From Chitinophagaceae bacterium UBA7600 (GTDB taxonomy: Bacteria; Bacteroidota; Bacteroidia; Chitinophagales; Chitinophagaceae): 64,000 nt of DNA. Under the pieces are notes generated by a model, which was given only the letters and a program-made list of their open reading frames with translations, was not told where the DNA came from and did no database searches. The translations under genes and the position numbers were made by a program. Within the stretch, counting starts at the first letter, position 1; each line of letters starts with the position of its first letter. This document shows, piece by piece, positions 38,181 to 47,421 of this stretch. The DNA lies in the NCBI GenBank assembly GCA_002478885.1, contig DLKC01000023.1:31177-95176 (forward strand). Direction: 5' to 3'.

Positions 38181-38942
38181 ATGGCACTTTTTCAGTCAGG
38201 TAACCCTACCTTGTCACAAAAGATCTTTAACAGGACTGCGCAGGATATCTCCGGCGAAGTAATGACGGTACGCGGTTCGATCAACAAATTCGGCTTCCTC
38301 TTATTCATGGTTATCGGCGGCGCTGCTTACACATGGCACCTATACTACAGCTTTGCACAACAAACCATGACCACTTTTCTTTGGATAGGTCTTATAGGTG
38401 GCTTAATAGCGGCAATAGCCATCAGCTTTAAACCAACATGGTCACCATATCTTGCGCCGGCATATGGCCTGCTCGAGGGCTTCTTTCTTGGCGCCATTTC
38501 GGCCATCTTTAACGATGCGTTCCAGGCAAAATACCCGGGACTTATCATGCAGGCTGTCGGCTTAACATTTGGTGTGGCCATTGCCATGTTCCTCCTTTAT
38601 AACTTCAGGGTGATTAAAGCGACCGAACGTTTTAAAAGCGTGATCATCTCCGCGACCGTGGGCATCGGTATTTTTTACCTTATCTCTATGGTGCTGCGCA
38701 TGTTTGGCATAGATATGCCGTTCATGTACGATTCAAGTGCACTGGGTATCGGTATCTCCCTCTTTGTGGTTGCCATCGCAGCGTTAAACCTAATCCTCGA
38801 TTTCGATATGATCGAAAGAGGCGCAGAAGCCGGTGCACCAAAGTATATGGAGTGGTATGGCGCATTCGGTTTGCTCGTGACCATCGTTTGGCTGTATATC
38901 GAAATACTCAAACTGTTGAGCCGTTTTGCCAACAGGAAATAG
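38181..38942 (+). CDS. Bax inhibitor-1/YccA-like family membrane protein
   Basis: A 253-residue protein with seven hydrophobic helices after a ~40-residue cytoplasmic N-terminus. It belongs to the YccA-like branch (GNPTLSQKIF at the N-terminus; the C-terminal LILDFDMIERGAEAGAPKYMEWYGAFGLLVTIVWLYIEIL is diagnostic, with conserved Asp residues that gate proton or calcium leak in BsYetJ). Function in this organism is unknown. It has its own promoter box and terminator. Confidence 0.93.
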   Translation: MALFQSGNPTLSQKIFNRTAQDISGEVMTVRGSINKFGFLLFMVIGGAAYTWHLYYSFAQQTMTTFLWIGLIGGLIAAIAISFKPTWSPYLAPAYGLLEGFFLGAISAIFNDAFQAKYPGLIMQAVGLTFGVAIAMFLLYNFRVIKATERFKSVIISATVGIGIFYLISMVLRMFGIDMPFMYDSSALGIGISLFVVAIAALNLILDFDMIERGAEAGAPKYMEWYGAFGLLVTIVWLYIEILKLLSRFANRK

Positions 38943-38961
38943 ATTGTAAAACTTATAGCAC

Positions 38962-38990
38962 AAAAGCCGGGCCTTGCGCCTGGCTTTTTT
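38962..38990 (+). terminator. Terminator of the BI-1 family gene
   Basis: Stem AAAAGCCGGGC/GCCTGGCTTTT (one G-U pair), loop CTTGC, then a T-run; 20 bp after the stop. Confidence 0.8.
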
Positions 38991-38998
38991 ATTTACCA

Positions 38999-39041
38999 GG
39001 CTGCAGTATTTCATTGCATCATATATTGTTTGTGCTTGTAC
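38999..39041 (-). repeat. Degenerate long-tail repeat
   Basis: Read on the minus strand it starts GTACAAG, loses the core, and ends GATGCAATGAAATACTGCAG; the same tail with one change occurs at 48502-48523. Confidence 0.5.
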
Positions 39042-39053
39042 GGGAGGAACAAT
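39041..39053 (+). repeat. CGGGAGGAACAAT motif, copy 3
   Basis: Identical to the copies at 15012 and 34866; 138 bp upstream of dyad repeat copy 17. Confidence 0.6.
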
Positions 39054-39178
39054 CCGGGTCGCAATGCTGTGCAATTCGCTTCGGGCAACAGGTCGCTGGT
39101 TTTGCTGCGGTTAAGAGAAAACAATAAGATCATCGGGAAACCGGCAGCTTACATTAAATAGTTCAAAGCTGTGCTTCA

Positions 39179-39206
39179 GTACAAGTGTGCGACGCAACAA
39201 AAGCCG
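39179..39206 (+). repeat. Dyad repeat copy 17
   Basis: Exact best form GTACAAGTGTGCGACGCAAC, core 39189-39195, tail AAAAGCCG. It lies 72 bp before the inositol monophosphatase ATG. Confidence 0.9.
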
Positions 39207-39265
39207 ATAGCGGCAATGCTGCCGGGATCATCAAAATATCAGCCCCATCTTACAAGTCACTCAAT

Positions 39266-39273
39266 TATCTTTG
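39266..39273 (+). promoter_or_regulatory. -7 promoter box abutting the inositol monophosphatase start
   Basis: TATCTTTG is an exact match to TAnnTTTG and ends 4 bases before the ATG, so transcription should start at or inside the start codon. Confidence 0.55.
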
Positions 39274-39277
39274 CGGC

Positions 39278-40057
39278 ATGTTAAAAGAAACCTTGATAAA
39301 AGCAACCAACGAGGCGGCAAAAGTGCTCACGGCATATTTCAACCAGCCGCTTGTTATCACACACAAAGAAGGCGTAAACAACCTGGTAACCGAAGCCGAT
39401 CACAAAAGCGAAGCCGTTATTATAGGCATTATCAAAGAAAGCTTTCCGGGCCATCACATACTCACCGAAGAATCAGGCGATCTTAGCCAGGAATCTGAAT
39501 ACAAATGGATCATTGACCCGATCGACGGTACGGTGAATTTTGCAAACGGCCTGCCGATTTGTTGTGTAAGCATTGGTATAGAACACAGGGGCAAGATGAT
39601 CATGGGAGCTGTTTACAACCCTTTTATGAATGAATTCTTCTTCGCAGAGCGGGGCGCCGGCGCAACACTCAACGACAAGCCGATTCACGTTAGCGAAAAA
39701 TCAGAAGCCATGAAAAGCTGCCTGGCAACAGGTTTTCCTTACACCTATCTCGATATGCCAAATGGCCCGCTCGGTGTTTTCAGCAGGCTCATAAGAAAAG
39801 GTATACCTGTGCGCAGGCTTGGCAGCGCAGCCATTGATCTTTGCTGGGTTGCAGCAGGCCGCTTCGACGGGTTTTATGAACATAAACTGCAGGCATGGGA
39901 CAGCGCCGCGGGCATCGTTATCGTAGAGGAAGCAGGTGGCCGTGTTACCGATCTTAAAGGCAATGAATACAGCCCCTACCAGCCGGGAATAATCGCGACC
40001 AATGGCAGGATTCACGACGAACTCTGCCGCTGGATCAATACCGAAGTGGAGATGTAA
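39278..40057 (+). CDS. Inositol monophosphatase family protein
   Basis: 259 residues from MLKETLIK (39278); an in-frame ATG 93 bp upstream is rejected because the extension reads through a dispersed repeat. The Mg2+-dependent phosphatase signatures are EE (64-65), DPIDGT (80-85) and the C-terminal AWDSAAG with the third Asp. Related to SuhB/CysQ; substrates include inositol-1-phosphate and 3'-phosphoadenosine 5'-phosphate, and the sequence does not decide between them. Possibly leaderless. Confidence 0.93.
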   Translation: MLKETLIKATNEAAKVLTAYFNQPLVITHKEGVNNLVTEADHKSEAVIIGIIKESFPGHHILTEESGDLSQESEYKWIIDPIDGTVNFANGLPICCVSIGIEHRGKMIMGAVYNPFMNEFFFAERGAGATLNDKPIHVSEKSEAMKSCLATGFPYTYLDMPNGPLGVFSRLIRKGIPVRRLGSAAIDLCWVAAGRFDGFYEHKLQAWDSAAGIVIVEEAGGRVTDLKGNEYSPYQPGIIATNGRIHDELCRWINTEVEM

Positions 40058-40089
40058 TGCCCAGGGGTTAAAATTTTTACAACAAAAGG

Positions 40090-40126
40090 AAAGTTGATCT
40101 GGTATACACCAGGTCAATTCTTTTTT
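40090..40126 (+). terminator. Terminator after the inositol monophosphatase gene
   Basis: A stem pairing GTTGATCTGGT with ACCAGGTCAAT, one G-U pair, loop ATAC, then a T-run from 40119. Confidence 0.7.
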
Positions 40127-40175
40127 ACGATACCTTGTATCGCTTTTCTTTAAAACATATCACAACCATACTTTC

Positions 40176-41210
40176 ATGAGTGAAACAAGAACGGAAATCA
40201 GCAGCCTGGGCGAGTTTGGACTAATCAATCATCTCACACGCAATTTTGAAACAAAACAGGCATCAACCGTTGTCAGCGTTGGCGATGATGCGGCCGTAAT
40301 AGACCACTTTGGCAAGCAAACAGTGATTACCACCGACCTGCTTATTGAAGGTGTGCACTTCGACCTGATGTACACACCGCTGAAACATCTTGGCTACAAA
40401 AGCGTGATCGTGAACCTGAGCGATATTTATGCAATGAATGCTACCCCCACTCATATTACCATGAGTATTGGTATAAGCAACCGTTTTAGTGTGGAGGCGA
40501 TAGATGAGTTTTATGAGGGTGTTTATGCTGCGTGCGAAAGATACAATGTTGACCTCGCCGGGGGCGACACCTCTGCATCGCAAAAAGGATTTATTATTTC
40601 CGTGACGGCAATAGGTGAAGTGGCACCCGGGAAATTTGTAAAGCGAAGCACGGCTAATAAAGGCGACCTTATTTGCGTATCCGGTGACCTTGGCGGAGCA
40701 TTTCTTGGCCTTACATTGCTCGAAAGGGAAAAGAAAATATTTCTCGAAAGCCCGCAGGTGCAGCCCGACCTTGAGAATGAGGACTACATCGTTGGCCGTT
40801 TGCTAAAACCGGAAGCGAGAAAAGACATCATCGACTTCCTGGAAGACCGTGGCGTAGTGCCGACTGCAATGATGGATGTGAGTGACGGCATCAGCAGTGA
40901 AATACTGCATATATGCAGGCAAAGCGGGCTTGGCTGTAAAATCTATGAAGAGAAATTACCCATTGCGGAAGATGCAAGAAAGGCGGCCTTTAAATTCGGG
41001 CTTGATGCAACCGTGTGCGCACTCAATGGTGGTGAGGATTACGAACTGATTTTTACCATGAGCCAGGATGACTACGATAAAATAACCATAAATGAAGAAA
41101 TTAGTGTGATCGGCTATATGACCGATGAAGAGGAAGGCTGTAAATTCCTGTCAAAAGGCGGCAACACATTCAATATTACGGCACAGGGCTGGAACGCTTT
41201 TGGCAAATGA
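40176..41210 (+). CDS. thiL: Thiamine-monophosphate kinase
   Basis: A 344-residue enzyme of the AIR-synthase-related fold that phosphorylates thiamine monophosphate to the active diphosphate. The N-terminal VSVGDDAAVI (33-42) and DLLIEGVHFD are the Mg-ATP-binding motifs; LAGGDTSAS and MMDVSDGISSEILHIC are family signatures, and GGEDYELIFT lies near the C-terminus. No other thiamine genes are adjacent. Confidence 0.96.
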   Translation: MSETRTEISSLGEFGLINHLTRNFETKQASTVVSVGDDAAVIDHFGKQTVITTDLLIEGVHFDLMYTPLKHLGYKSVIVNLSDIYAMNATPTHITMSIGISNRFSVEAIDEFYEGVYAACERYNVDLAGGDTSASQKGFIISVTAIGEVAPGKFVKRSTANKGDLICVSGDLGGAFLGLTLLEREKKIFLESPQVQPDLENEDYIVGRLLKPEARKDIIDFLEDRGVVPTAMMDVSDGISSEILHICRQSGLGCKIYEEKLPIAEDARKAAFKFGLDATVCALNGGEDYELIFTMSQDDYDKITINEEISVIGYMTDEEEGCKFLSKGGNTFNITAQGWNAFGK

Positions 41211-41248
41211 ACCGGCACCAATAACAACGAATCAAAAAGTACAGATGA

Positions 41249-42904
41249 ATGGGGCCGGACTTGAAGAAGTATAAATGGAAGTTTCAATGCCTGCTTTCAA
41301 CAGGGTCAGGTCAGCCAAAAACCGGCCCGGAAAGCAGTATAGGCAATATTGGTCTGACAGGCAACTACTCAAAACAATGCAGCAAAAGAGTGCGGCCCCA
41401 AATCCCCCAAAACAACATACCCGGTAATTTTAGTCTTTTCTGCTTACTGCTCGTCACAATCTCGGTTATAGGCTGTAGTACCGCGAGAATAACAGGCTTC
41501 GATCCCGCTCAGAAACTGGACCCGGGAAAGATGCAACGCGACTTTATACTGTTGAAAAAAATACTGGAAGCAAATCATCCAAGCCTCTACTGGTATACTT
41601 CGAAAGACAGTCTCGATATTTATTTTAACGAGGCGCTTGCTGGCATGAACGACTCGCTCACCGAATTGCAATACAAGAACAAAGTATCGTGGTTTATCAG
41701 CAAGATCAATTGCGGTCATACTTCCGTAAGCGTTTCCAAAACGTATATGGAATACGCAAAGGACCACCCGCCTGCTCGGTTTCCACTTGTGCTCAAATGC
41801 TGGAACGATAGCCTGGTTGTCCTTGGTAGCATGCAGCGAAACGATACCGTTTTTAAACGTGGAACAATTATTACTTCGATAGATAACCGGGCCAACAGGT
41901 ATATTATTGATTCGCTTTTCCAATATATAAGCACGGATGGCTATTCCAATAATTTTAAGAACCAGGCAGTGAGCTTTAATTTTCCGCAGTACTATGCATA
42001 TGCTTTCCCGGTAAAGGATTCAATGCTTGTGGGATATACCGATTCCGCAGGGATAAATAAAACGGCTTATGTAAAAATTTATCGCCCGGTAAAAGATACC
42101 GGTAAAAAACCGTTGATGCCGCCACCGCCTGCACCATCGCGTAAAGAACAAAAAAAAATCAGGCTACTCAGCAAAAGAAGCCTGGAATACGATTCCAGCA
42201 ACCATCTTGCCTATATGCGGGTTGCCACTTTCAGTACAGGAAAGCTTAAAAGTTTTTTCCGGAAGAGTTTCAGGGAAATTGAAGAAAAACAGGTACCAGA
42301 CCTGGTAATCGACCTCCGTGAAAACACCGGCGGAAAAATAAACCTGAGCACAAAACTTGCGCGTTATTTAAAAGACACCTCCTTTCATGTGGCCGACACG
42401 GTTGCAGCCACCAGCCGCAGTTTAAAATATGCACGGTACCTGCAGCCCTCCCTGCCCTTCCGGCTGATGATGCGTTTTACCACAAGGAAGGAAAGTGATG
42501 GGAAATTTCATTTCAAAAACCTGGAGCAACACTATTACAAACCATACAGCAACAGCCATTACAACGGGAGGATATATATTATACAGGGCGGCTACACCTT
42601 CTCGGCTGCGTCAATGTTCGTACTGCAACTGAAAGGCCAGCAGAACGTAACCGTTGTTGGCGAAGAAACCGGTGGCGGTAACTACGGTACTTCAGCCGTG
42701 CACCTGCCTTCTGTCATTTTACCTGGGACAAAAATAAAAGTGTCGCTGCCATTATATCGGGTGGTGCCTGACCGCACGCAGGTAAAAGATGGCCAGGGCA
42801 TTATGCCCGATGTATATGTGCCACCTTCTTCGGTCGCCATCAAAAAAGGAATAGACCCTAAACTTGAAAAAGTGCGGGAAATAATTAGGCAAAAAGACAA
42901 GTAG
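41249..42904 (+). CDS. S41 family peptidase, lipoprotein
   Basis: The C-terminal tail-specific-protease domain is clear: YIIQGGYTFSAASMFVLQL with the catalytic Ser, then VVGEETGGGNYGTSAVHLP. An N-terminal helical region and a weak PDZ-like stretch precede it. A lipobox signal, LFCLLLVTISVIGC, lies at about residues 62-75 of the listed frame. The start is unresolved: the only upstream ATG is at 41249, and the ~60 residues between have non-coding character and include a repeat fragment; no ATG or GTG lies near the signal. The true start may be a rare codon, or the gene may have lost its start. Confidence 0.8.
   Translation: MGPDLKKYKWKFQCLLSTGSGQPKTGPESSIGNIGLTGNYSKQCSKRVRPQIPQNNIPGNFSLFCLLLVTISVIGCSTARITGFDPAQKLDPGKMQRDFILLKKILEANHPSLYWYTSKDSLDIYFNEALAGMNDSLTELQYKNKVSWFISKINCGHTSVSVSKTYMEYAKDHPPARFPLVLKCWNDSLVVLGSMQRNDTVFKRGTIITSIDNRANRYIIDSLFQYISTDGYSNNFKNQAVSFNFPQYYAYAFPVKDSMLVGYTDSAGINKTAYVKIYRPVKDTGKKPLMPPPPAPSRKEQKKIRLLSKRSLEYDSSNHLAYMRVATFSTGKLKSFFRKSFREIEEKQVPDLVIDLRENTGGKINLSTKLARYLKDTSFHVADTVAATSRSLKYARYLQPSLPFRLMMRFTTRKESDGKFHFKNLEQHYYKPYSNSHYNGRIYIIQGGYTFSAASMFVLQLKGQQNVTVVGEETGGGNYGTSAVHLPSVILPGTKIKVSLPLYRVVPDRTQVKDGQGIMPDVYVPPSSVAIKKGIDPKLEKVREIIRQKDK
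41380..41402 (+). repeat. Dyad repeat copy 18, degenerate
   Basis: GCAGCAAAAGAGTGCGGCCC; core 41392-41398 is poor. It lies inside the N-terminal open-frame extension of the S41 protease gene. Confidence 0.45.
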
Positions 42905-43046
42905 GCCCGGTCAGGAGGTTGCAATGTTTCATGTCACCAGTGACTGCGTTTGCCCGGAGAGAAAGACCGGGTGTCACAAATCTGTACACAGAACATCCTG
43001 TGTTCCCCCCGTAAAACTGGCTAAGACTGAATTTGGAAAAAACCGG

Positions 43047-43592
43047 TCAATTATTCGGAACCCGCTGGATGCTTGTCCGGTTATTTTGAGCAGGGAAGTA
43101 AGGGGTGAAAGGATAACTGCTTTTCTCTATAGCTATACTGCCTGAAATAGAAAACGTACGCTGATCGTTAATGTACGTTAAACCCATCTCAGCCCTGGAA
43201 TACATACCGATACTATTTGCATTGGCAATCCCATTACTTTGCCAGCCCTTATTGCTGTTGGCAGTTAGAAAGGAACGGTTAAAATTGATATAGGCCGGTG
43301 CAACAGAAACCCCTGCAAAAGCATAAAGATTATTATTGAGCTTCCGGTTGAGCTGCAGGCTCAAAGGTGCGGCTAACATCGTTGCACTGCCGCCCCTGAA
43401 AAAATTAAAGCTCGTAGAGATACTGGCGGACGTGTTCACAAACCAATTCTTATTATGCCCGCTGTCATTTAATCTCAGGCTATTTGCAAAAGATTGTCGT
43501 TGGGCATAGTCGATATAGCTTCCCGGAAAAAAGGTTTGAGCCTTCACCGCGAAGGAAGAAATCATGATCAACAATACAAATACATTCCGCAT
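43047..43592 (-). CDS. Exported barrel-like protein of unknown function
   Basis: A 181-residue protein with a signal peptide (1-18, ending VKAQ). The mature part has alternating strands (WFVNTSASISTSFNFF, LYAFAGVSVAPAYINF, SRAEMGLTYINDQRTFSISGSIAIE), suggestive of a small outer-membrane barrel. No family is recognised. It is convergent with the S41 gene. Confidence 0.7.
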   Translation of the reverse strand: MRNVFVLLIMISSFAVKAQTFFPGSYIDYAQRQSFANSLRLNDSGHNKNWFVNTSASISTSFNFFRGGSATMLAAPLSLQLNRKLNNNLYAFAGVSVAPAYINFNRSFLTANSNKGWQSNGIANANSIGMYSRAEMGLTYINDQRTFSISGSIAIEKSSYPFTPYFPAQNNRTSIQRVPNN

Positions 43593-44048
43593 ACAAATTG
43601 AATTCAGTCGTAAAATTACGTTGGTTAAAGTTACAAGAAATGAAAAATATGTTTCAGCGTATTGCCCTGCTTTTTTTCAATCGCCGACGCTGCCCCGCTT
43701 ATCTCTTGCTCTTCAGGGGGAAGTTAACCACCCGATGGCCAAAATACAAAACCTGGCTCATGGCACAGTACCGCATCTTTACTTAAAAAAATGTTTACGT
43801 TCCACGGGTACTAATAAACTATGCTTCTCCTGCTTGCTGACTTTAGGTGGAAATAGCGAACCTGTTGCTGCAGAACAATTCAGCAGATGAAGTGTGCGAC
43901 GCAACGAAGATGCCAGGAGTATTAAAGCTGGTCTCCCCAAAGAAGTTCCAGCAGAAGTGATGGCAAGCGGTTATATCCTCCATCCACACATAGAACCGCT
44001 AACCCATTTTCCTTAAGCAAAAACAAAAAGCCTGTTTAATTTGCCCGC
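43593..44048. other. Divergent gene-free stretch
   Basis: 456 bp holding dyad repeat copy 19. The one open frame (43564-43890) overlaps the start of the barrel-like gene and has no coding character. Confidence 0.5.
43886..43914 (+). repeat. Dyad repeat copy 19
   Basis: Diverged head (GATGAAGTGT), perfect core GCGACGC at 43896-43902, tail AACGAAGATGCC. Last strong copy before a 14-kb gap in the family's distribution. Confidence 0.8.
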
Positions 44049-46484
44049 ATGCTGCGTCACGGGAAACATATAGTATTTGCTTTATTGTTGATCATTAGTG
44101 CCAACAAAAGCTTTGCTTTTAACACGCCTGATAGCTTTTACCTGCACATAACCGTTACCAATGACCAACAACAACCACTCGAATTTGCAATTGTAAGCCT
44201 GTTAAACGCAAACAATAATACACTGGTTAAAACAGAATTGACGGACAATAAAGGGAAGGTGCTGCTCAATAACATCGCCGGGGGAAGCTATTACTGCAGT
44301 ATTAGTTTTACCGGGCACACTACAGACACCACAGCCATCATTAACCTGGTACCGGGCGGATCGAGAGAAATGGCCATTATATTGCATGCACAAAGCAATA
44401 CATTGCAAAACGTGACCGTGCAGTCAGTGAAACCCTTGGTACAATTTGAACAGGGCAAAGTGATCGTGAATGTAGATGCATCACCCACGAATGCAGGCAC
44501 GAGCATTCTCGATGTACTGGAGAAATCGCCCGGTGTTACAGTTGACAAAAACGGTGGAATAAGCCTGAAGGCAAAACCTGGCGTACTGATTTTAATAGAC
44601 GGCAAACAGACTTATCTCTCCGGGGCCGATCTTAATAACCTTCTTAGCAGTATGAGTTCTTCACAGGTCGACCAGATAGAACTGATGGTCAACCCCTCAG
44701 CCCGTTACGACGCCAATGGAAATGCAGGCATCATCAATATCAGGACAAAGAAAAACAAGCAAAGGGGTTTCAACGGCAGTTATACCGCCACTTATAGCCA
44801 GGGGCGCTATCCAAAAGCCAATACCAGTATTAATCTCAACTACCGAAATGGTAAGGTCAATAGCTTCTTCAACTACAGCTACAATTACAACAGGGCCTAT
44901 TCAGATCTCTATGCGCTGCGCACCTACTATGATGAGGCAGGTAACAAGGCCGCGGTACTCGATCAGCCAACCCTCTTTACAGGAAAGAATTTTAATCATA
45001 CGCTTAAAACAGGGCTGGATTTTTTTGCCTCATCAAAAACATCATTTGGTATTGCCATTACGGGCATTCTTACCAAACGCAAAGGCAATTCTGATGCAAC
45101 AGCGACATGGCTGGGCCCCGATGGTGGGATCGACTCAAGTATCAAAACCCTCGGCACAACCGACTATCGTTTGGTAAACGCTGCCGTTAACCTGAATATG
45201 AAACACAGTTTCAGCAAAAAACAGGATATCAGTGTGGATCTTGACTGGCTGCATTACGATATCCATAACCAGCTTTATTTTAGCAACAGCACTTTGCCCT
45301 CCACAGCAATTTCTGATGCATCAGACGGCGACATTCCCTCCACGCTAAAAATACTCACCGGGAAAGCAGATTACACTTTGCAGCTTCCCAATAATGGTAA
45401 GTTTGATGCAGGCTGGAAATCTTCGCATATCAATACTGATAACCTCGCCGACTATGACTATTATGATGGCCATAGCTGGCAACCTGATTATGGCAAAAGC
45501 AACCACTTTCTTTATACCGAAGATATACTTGCATTTTATAACAGCGTCGATCAGCAGTTGGGCCAGTTTACCATGCAACTTGGGTTGCGTTATGAGAACA
45601 CCTCGTACAACGCCAGCCAGCTCGGCAATGCCGTACGAAAAGACTCCGCCTTTACCCGTAAATATGATGGATTCTTCCCTTCTGGCTTTATTACCTGGCA
45701 GGCAGATTCTTCCAACAGTTTCACGTTCACCGCAGGCCGGCGCGTAGACCGCCCCCCGTTTCAGCAACTGAATCCCTTTGTGTTCATCGTGAATAAATAC
45801 ACCTACCAGACAGGGAACCCTTATATGAAACCACAGTATAGCTGGAATCTCGAGCTCAGTCACCAATATAAGAATTACCTCACTACCACACTTTCTTACA
45901 GCTTCATTAAAGACTATTTCTCACAGCTCTTTCTCACAGACAGCGTGGGCATACTCTACTACTCCCAGGGCAATGTAGGCAAGGCATACATTGCCGGGCT
46001 ATCGCTCAGCACACAGGTATCACCCGCAAAATGGTGGAGCCTGACTGCGCAGGCCCTGGTTAATTACAAAAAGCTGAAGGGTTATGTTTGGAATGAATAC
46101 GCGTCTGACATCTGGCAGTTTAATATCAGCGCCAACAATCAGTTTAAAATAAGCGATCGATATACAGCAGAACTGTCAGGTTTTTATACCAGCCCTGCAC
46201 GCAATGATCTGCAGGAGAAACTGCTCCCTACTGGCCAGCTTAATATCGGGTTGGCAAGACCTGTGTTAAAAAAGAAAGGCACGTTAAAACTCAGTATCCG
46301 CGACATCTTTCACACTATGGTAATGGAGGGCAATACCGATTTTGAACATGCACATGAATACTTTATTATCCGCCGCGATTCCCGTGTGATTAGCATCTCC
46401 TTCACATACCGTTTCGGCAAGCCACTGAAGAGCATCAAACGCAGCAGCGGTGCAGAAGCTGAAATGGAAAGGGTAAATGGATAG
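44049..46484 (+). CDS. Outer-membrane beta-barrel family protein (TonB-receptor-like)
   Basis: 811 residues. After the signal peptide (ending SFAFN), a carboxypeptidase-regulatory-like domain (about 28-112) leads to a plug-like region with ILDVLEKSPGVTVDKNGGISLKAKPGVLILIDGKQTYL and IELMVNPSARYDANGNAGIINIRTKK. The rest is a large barrel of the PF14905 type (GRRVDRPPFQQLNPFVF, GNPYMKPQYSWNLELSH). No SusD partner is adjacent and no TonB box is evident. The role, perhaps uptake or efflux across the outer membrane, is inferred. Monocistronic. Confidence 0.9.
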   Translation: MLRHGKHIVFALLLIISANKSFAFNTPDSFYLHITVTNDQQQPLEFAIVSLLNANNNTLVKTELTDNKGKVLLNNIAGGSYYCSISFTGHTTDTTAIINLVPGGSREMAIILHAQSNTLQNVTVQSVKPLVQFEQGKVIVNVDASPTNAGTSILDVLEKSPGVTVDKNGGISLKAKPGVLILIDGKQTYLSGADLNNLLSSMSSSQVDQIELMVNPSARYDANGNAGIINIRTKKNKQRGFNGSYTATYSQGRYPKANTSINLNYRNGKVNSFFNYSYNYNRAYSDLYALRTYYDEAGNKAAVLDQPTLFTGKNFNHTLKTGLDFFASSKTSFGIAITGILTKRKGNSDATATWLGPDGGIDSSIKTLGTTDYRLVNAAVNLNMKHSFSKKQDISVDLDWLHYDIHNQLYFSNSTLPSTAISDASDGDIPSTLKILTGKADYTLQLPNNGKFDAGWKSSHINTDNLADYDYYDGHSWQPDYGKSNHFLYTEDILAFYNSVDQQLGQFTMQLGLRYENTSYNASQLGNAVRKDSAFTRKYDGFFPSGFITWQADSSNSFTFTAGRRVDRPPFQQLNPFVFIVNKYTYQTGNPYMKPQYSWNLELSHQYKNYLTTTLSYSFIKDYFSQLFLTDSVGILYYSQGNVGKAYIAGLSLSTQVSPAKWWSLTAQALVNYKKLKGYVWNEYASDIWQFNISANNQFKISDRYTAELSGFYTSPARNDLQEKLLPTGQLNIGLARPVLKKKGTLKLSIRDIFHTMVMEGNTDFEHAHEYFIIRRDSRVISISFTYRFGKPLKSIKRSSGAEAEMERVNG

Positions 46485-46792
46485 GCGACCATCAATTGTT
46501 AAAGGGTGACCGATCGGTAAAAGCGCAATCTTGATTAATTGGCACCTGTTTTTATTTTCTTTCGGATTGTGCCCATATCTACGGACGCACCCGGAAAAAA
46601 TCACCCTACCCTAACATCATAATCTTCTAAGCAGATACTCATGGGGTAATTCCAGTCATTTGATTTTCAATTAATAAGCTGACTGGAGCACTGTAAGTTC
46701 CATCTACTGCTTCTTTTTGGAACGAAATTTGGCTGAACGGTAAGTAGCGATTATAAAAGCGCATATTTATTAACAAGTAAATTAAATTTTAA
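46485..46792. other. Gene-free stretch
   Basis: 308 bp between two rightward genes. I see no terminator, repeat or open frame of note. Confidence 0.4.
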
Positions 46793-47230
46793 ATGAAAAA
46801 GAACAGCATTTTTAAATTCGCATTTATCCTTGCACTGTTTTTATCTGTAACAACACTAAATAATGTAGTTAGCGCACAAACGGTAAAAGCAACTCCTGCG
46901 CCAAAAGGCAGTTGGCAGCATTTGGGAACTGCAACGGTGAGTTATGGTGTAGATAAGGATGTGATAAAAGTAAGCGGCGCTGACGCATTCCGGAAATTGA
47001 AATTTATGGTCCACGATGCTAAACTGGAAATCTATGATATGGATGTTTTTTTTGAAAATGGTGAACACCAGGATATCCAGGTCAGATCAATAGTGGAGCG
47101 TGGTGGCGAAAGCCGGGTGATTGACCTGCAAGGCAACACGAGACGAATCGATAGGGTTACGATCGTATACAAGACTGTACCGGGTAATAATTTTGAAAAG
47201 GCCAAAGTGAGCCTCTGGGGTGAAAAATAA
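46793..47230 (+). CDS. DUF2541-like exported protein
   Basis: A 145-residue protein with a signal peptide (1-29, ending VSAQ). The mature chain WQHLGTATVSYGVDKDVIKVSGADAFRKLKFMVHDAKLEIYDMDVFFENGE..DI matches the small secreted DUF2541 family, a beta-sandwich of unknown function. A strong terminator follows. Monocistronic. Confidence 0.8.
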   Translation: MKKNSIFKFAFILALFLSVTTLNNVVSAQTVKATPAPKGSWQHLGTATVSYGVDKDVIKVSGADAFRKLKFMVHDAKLEIYDMDVFFENGEHQDIQVRSIVERGGESRVIDLQGNTRRIDRVTIVYKTVPGNNFEKAKVSLWGEK

Positions 47231-47250
47231 TCTACTTAATCGAAGAGCAC

Positions 47251-47280
47251 AAAAGGCAACGAAAGATTCGTTGCCTTTTT
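47251..47280 (+). terminator. Terminator of the DUF2541-like gene
   Basis: A perfect 13-bp stem AAAAGGCAACGAA/TTCGTTGCCTTTT with loop AGA-like centre and a final T-run. Confidence 0.88.
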
Positions 47281-47421
47281 ATTAATGCGCCGGCTTTCGG
47301 TTATTAAATTCCCCCACGAAACCGTGCCAAACCATCATTGAAAAGATGATCCGATTGCTATAAAAAAATCATGCTGATCCTTAAAGCATATTTCATACAA
47401 CGCGACCTTTCGTGTTCCGGT

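Larger units (their letters stand above)
38943..39277. other. Repeat-rich gap between the BI-1 and inositol monophosphatase genes
   Basis: Contents in order: terminator, degenerate reverse repeat (38999-39041), GGGAGGAACAAT motif, dyad repeat copy 17 and a -7 box next to the ATG. No gene was seen. Confidence 0.6.

Noticed and set aside
235..39206. Dyad repeats as a CRISPR array
   Set aside because: Spacing is kilobases and irregular, orientation varies and no cas gene is present.
44049..46484. SusC-type receptor of a glycan locus
   Set aside because: It lacks the SusC signature regions and an adjacent SusD; the barrel matches the PF14905 type better.
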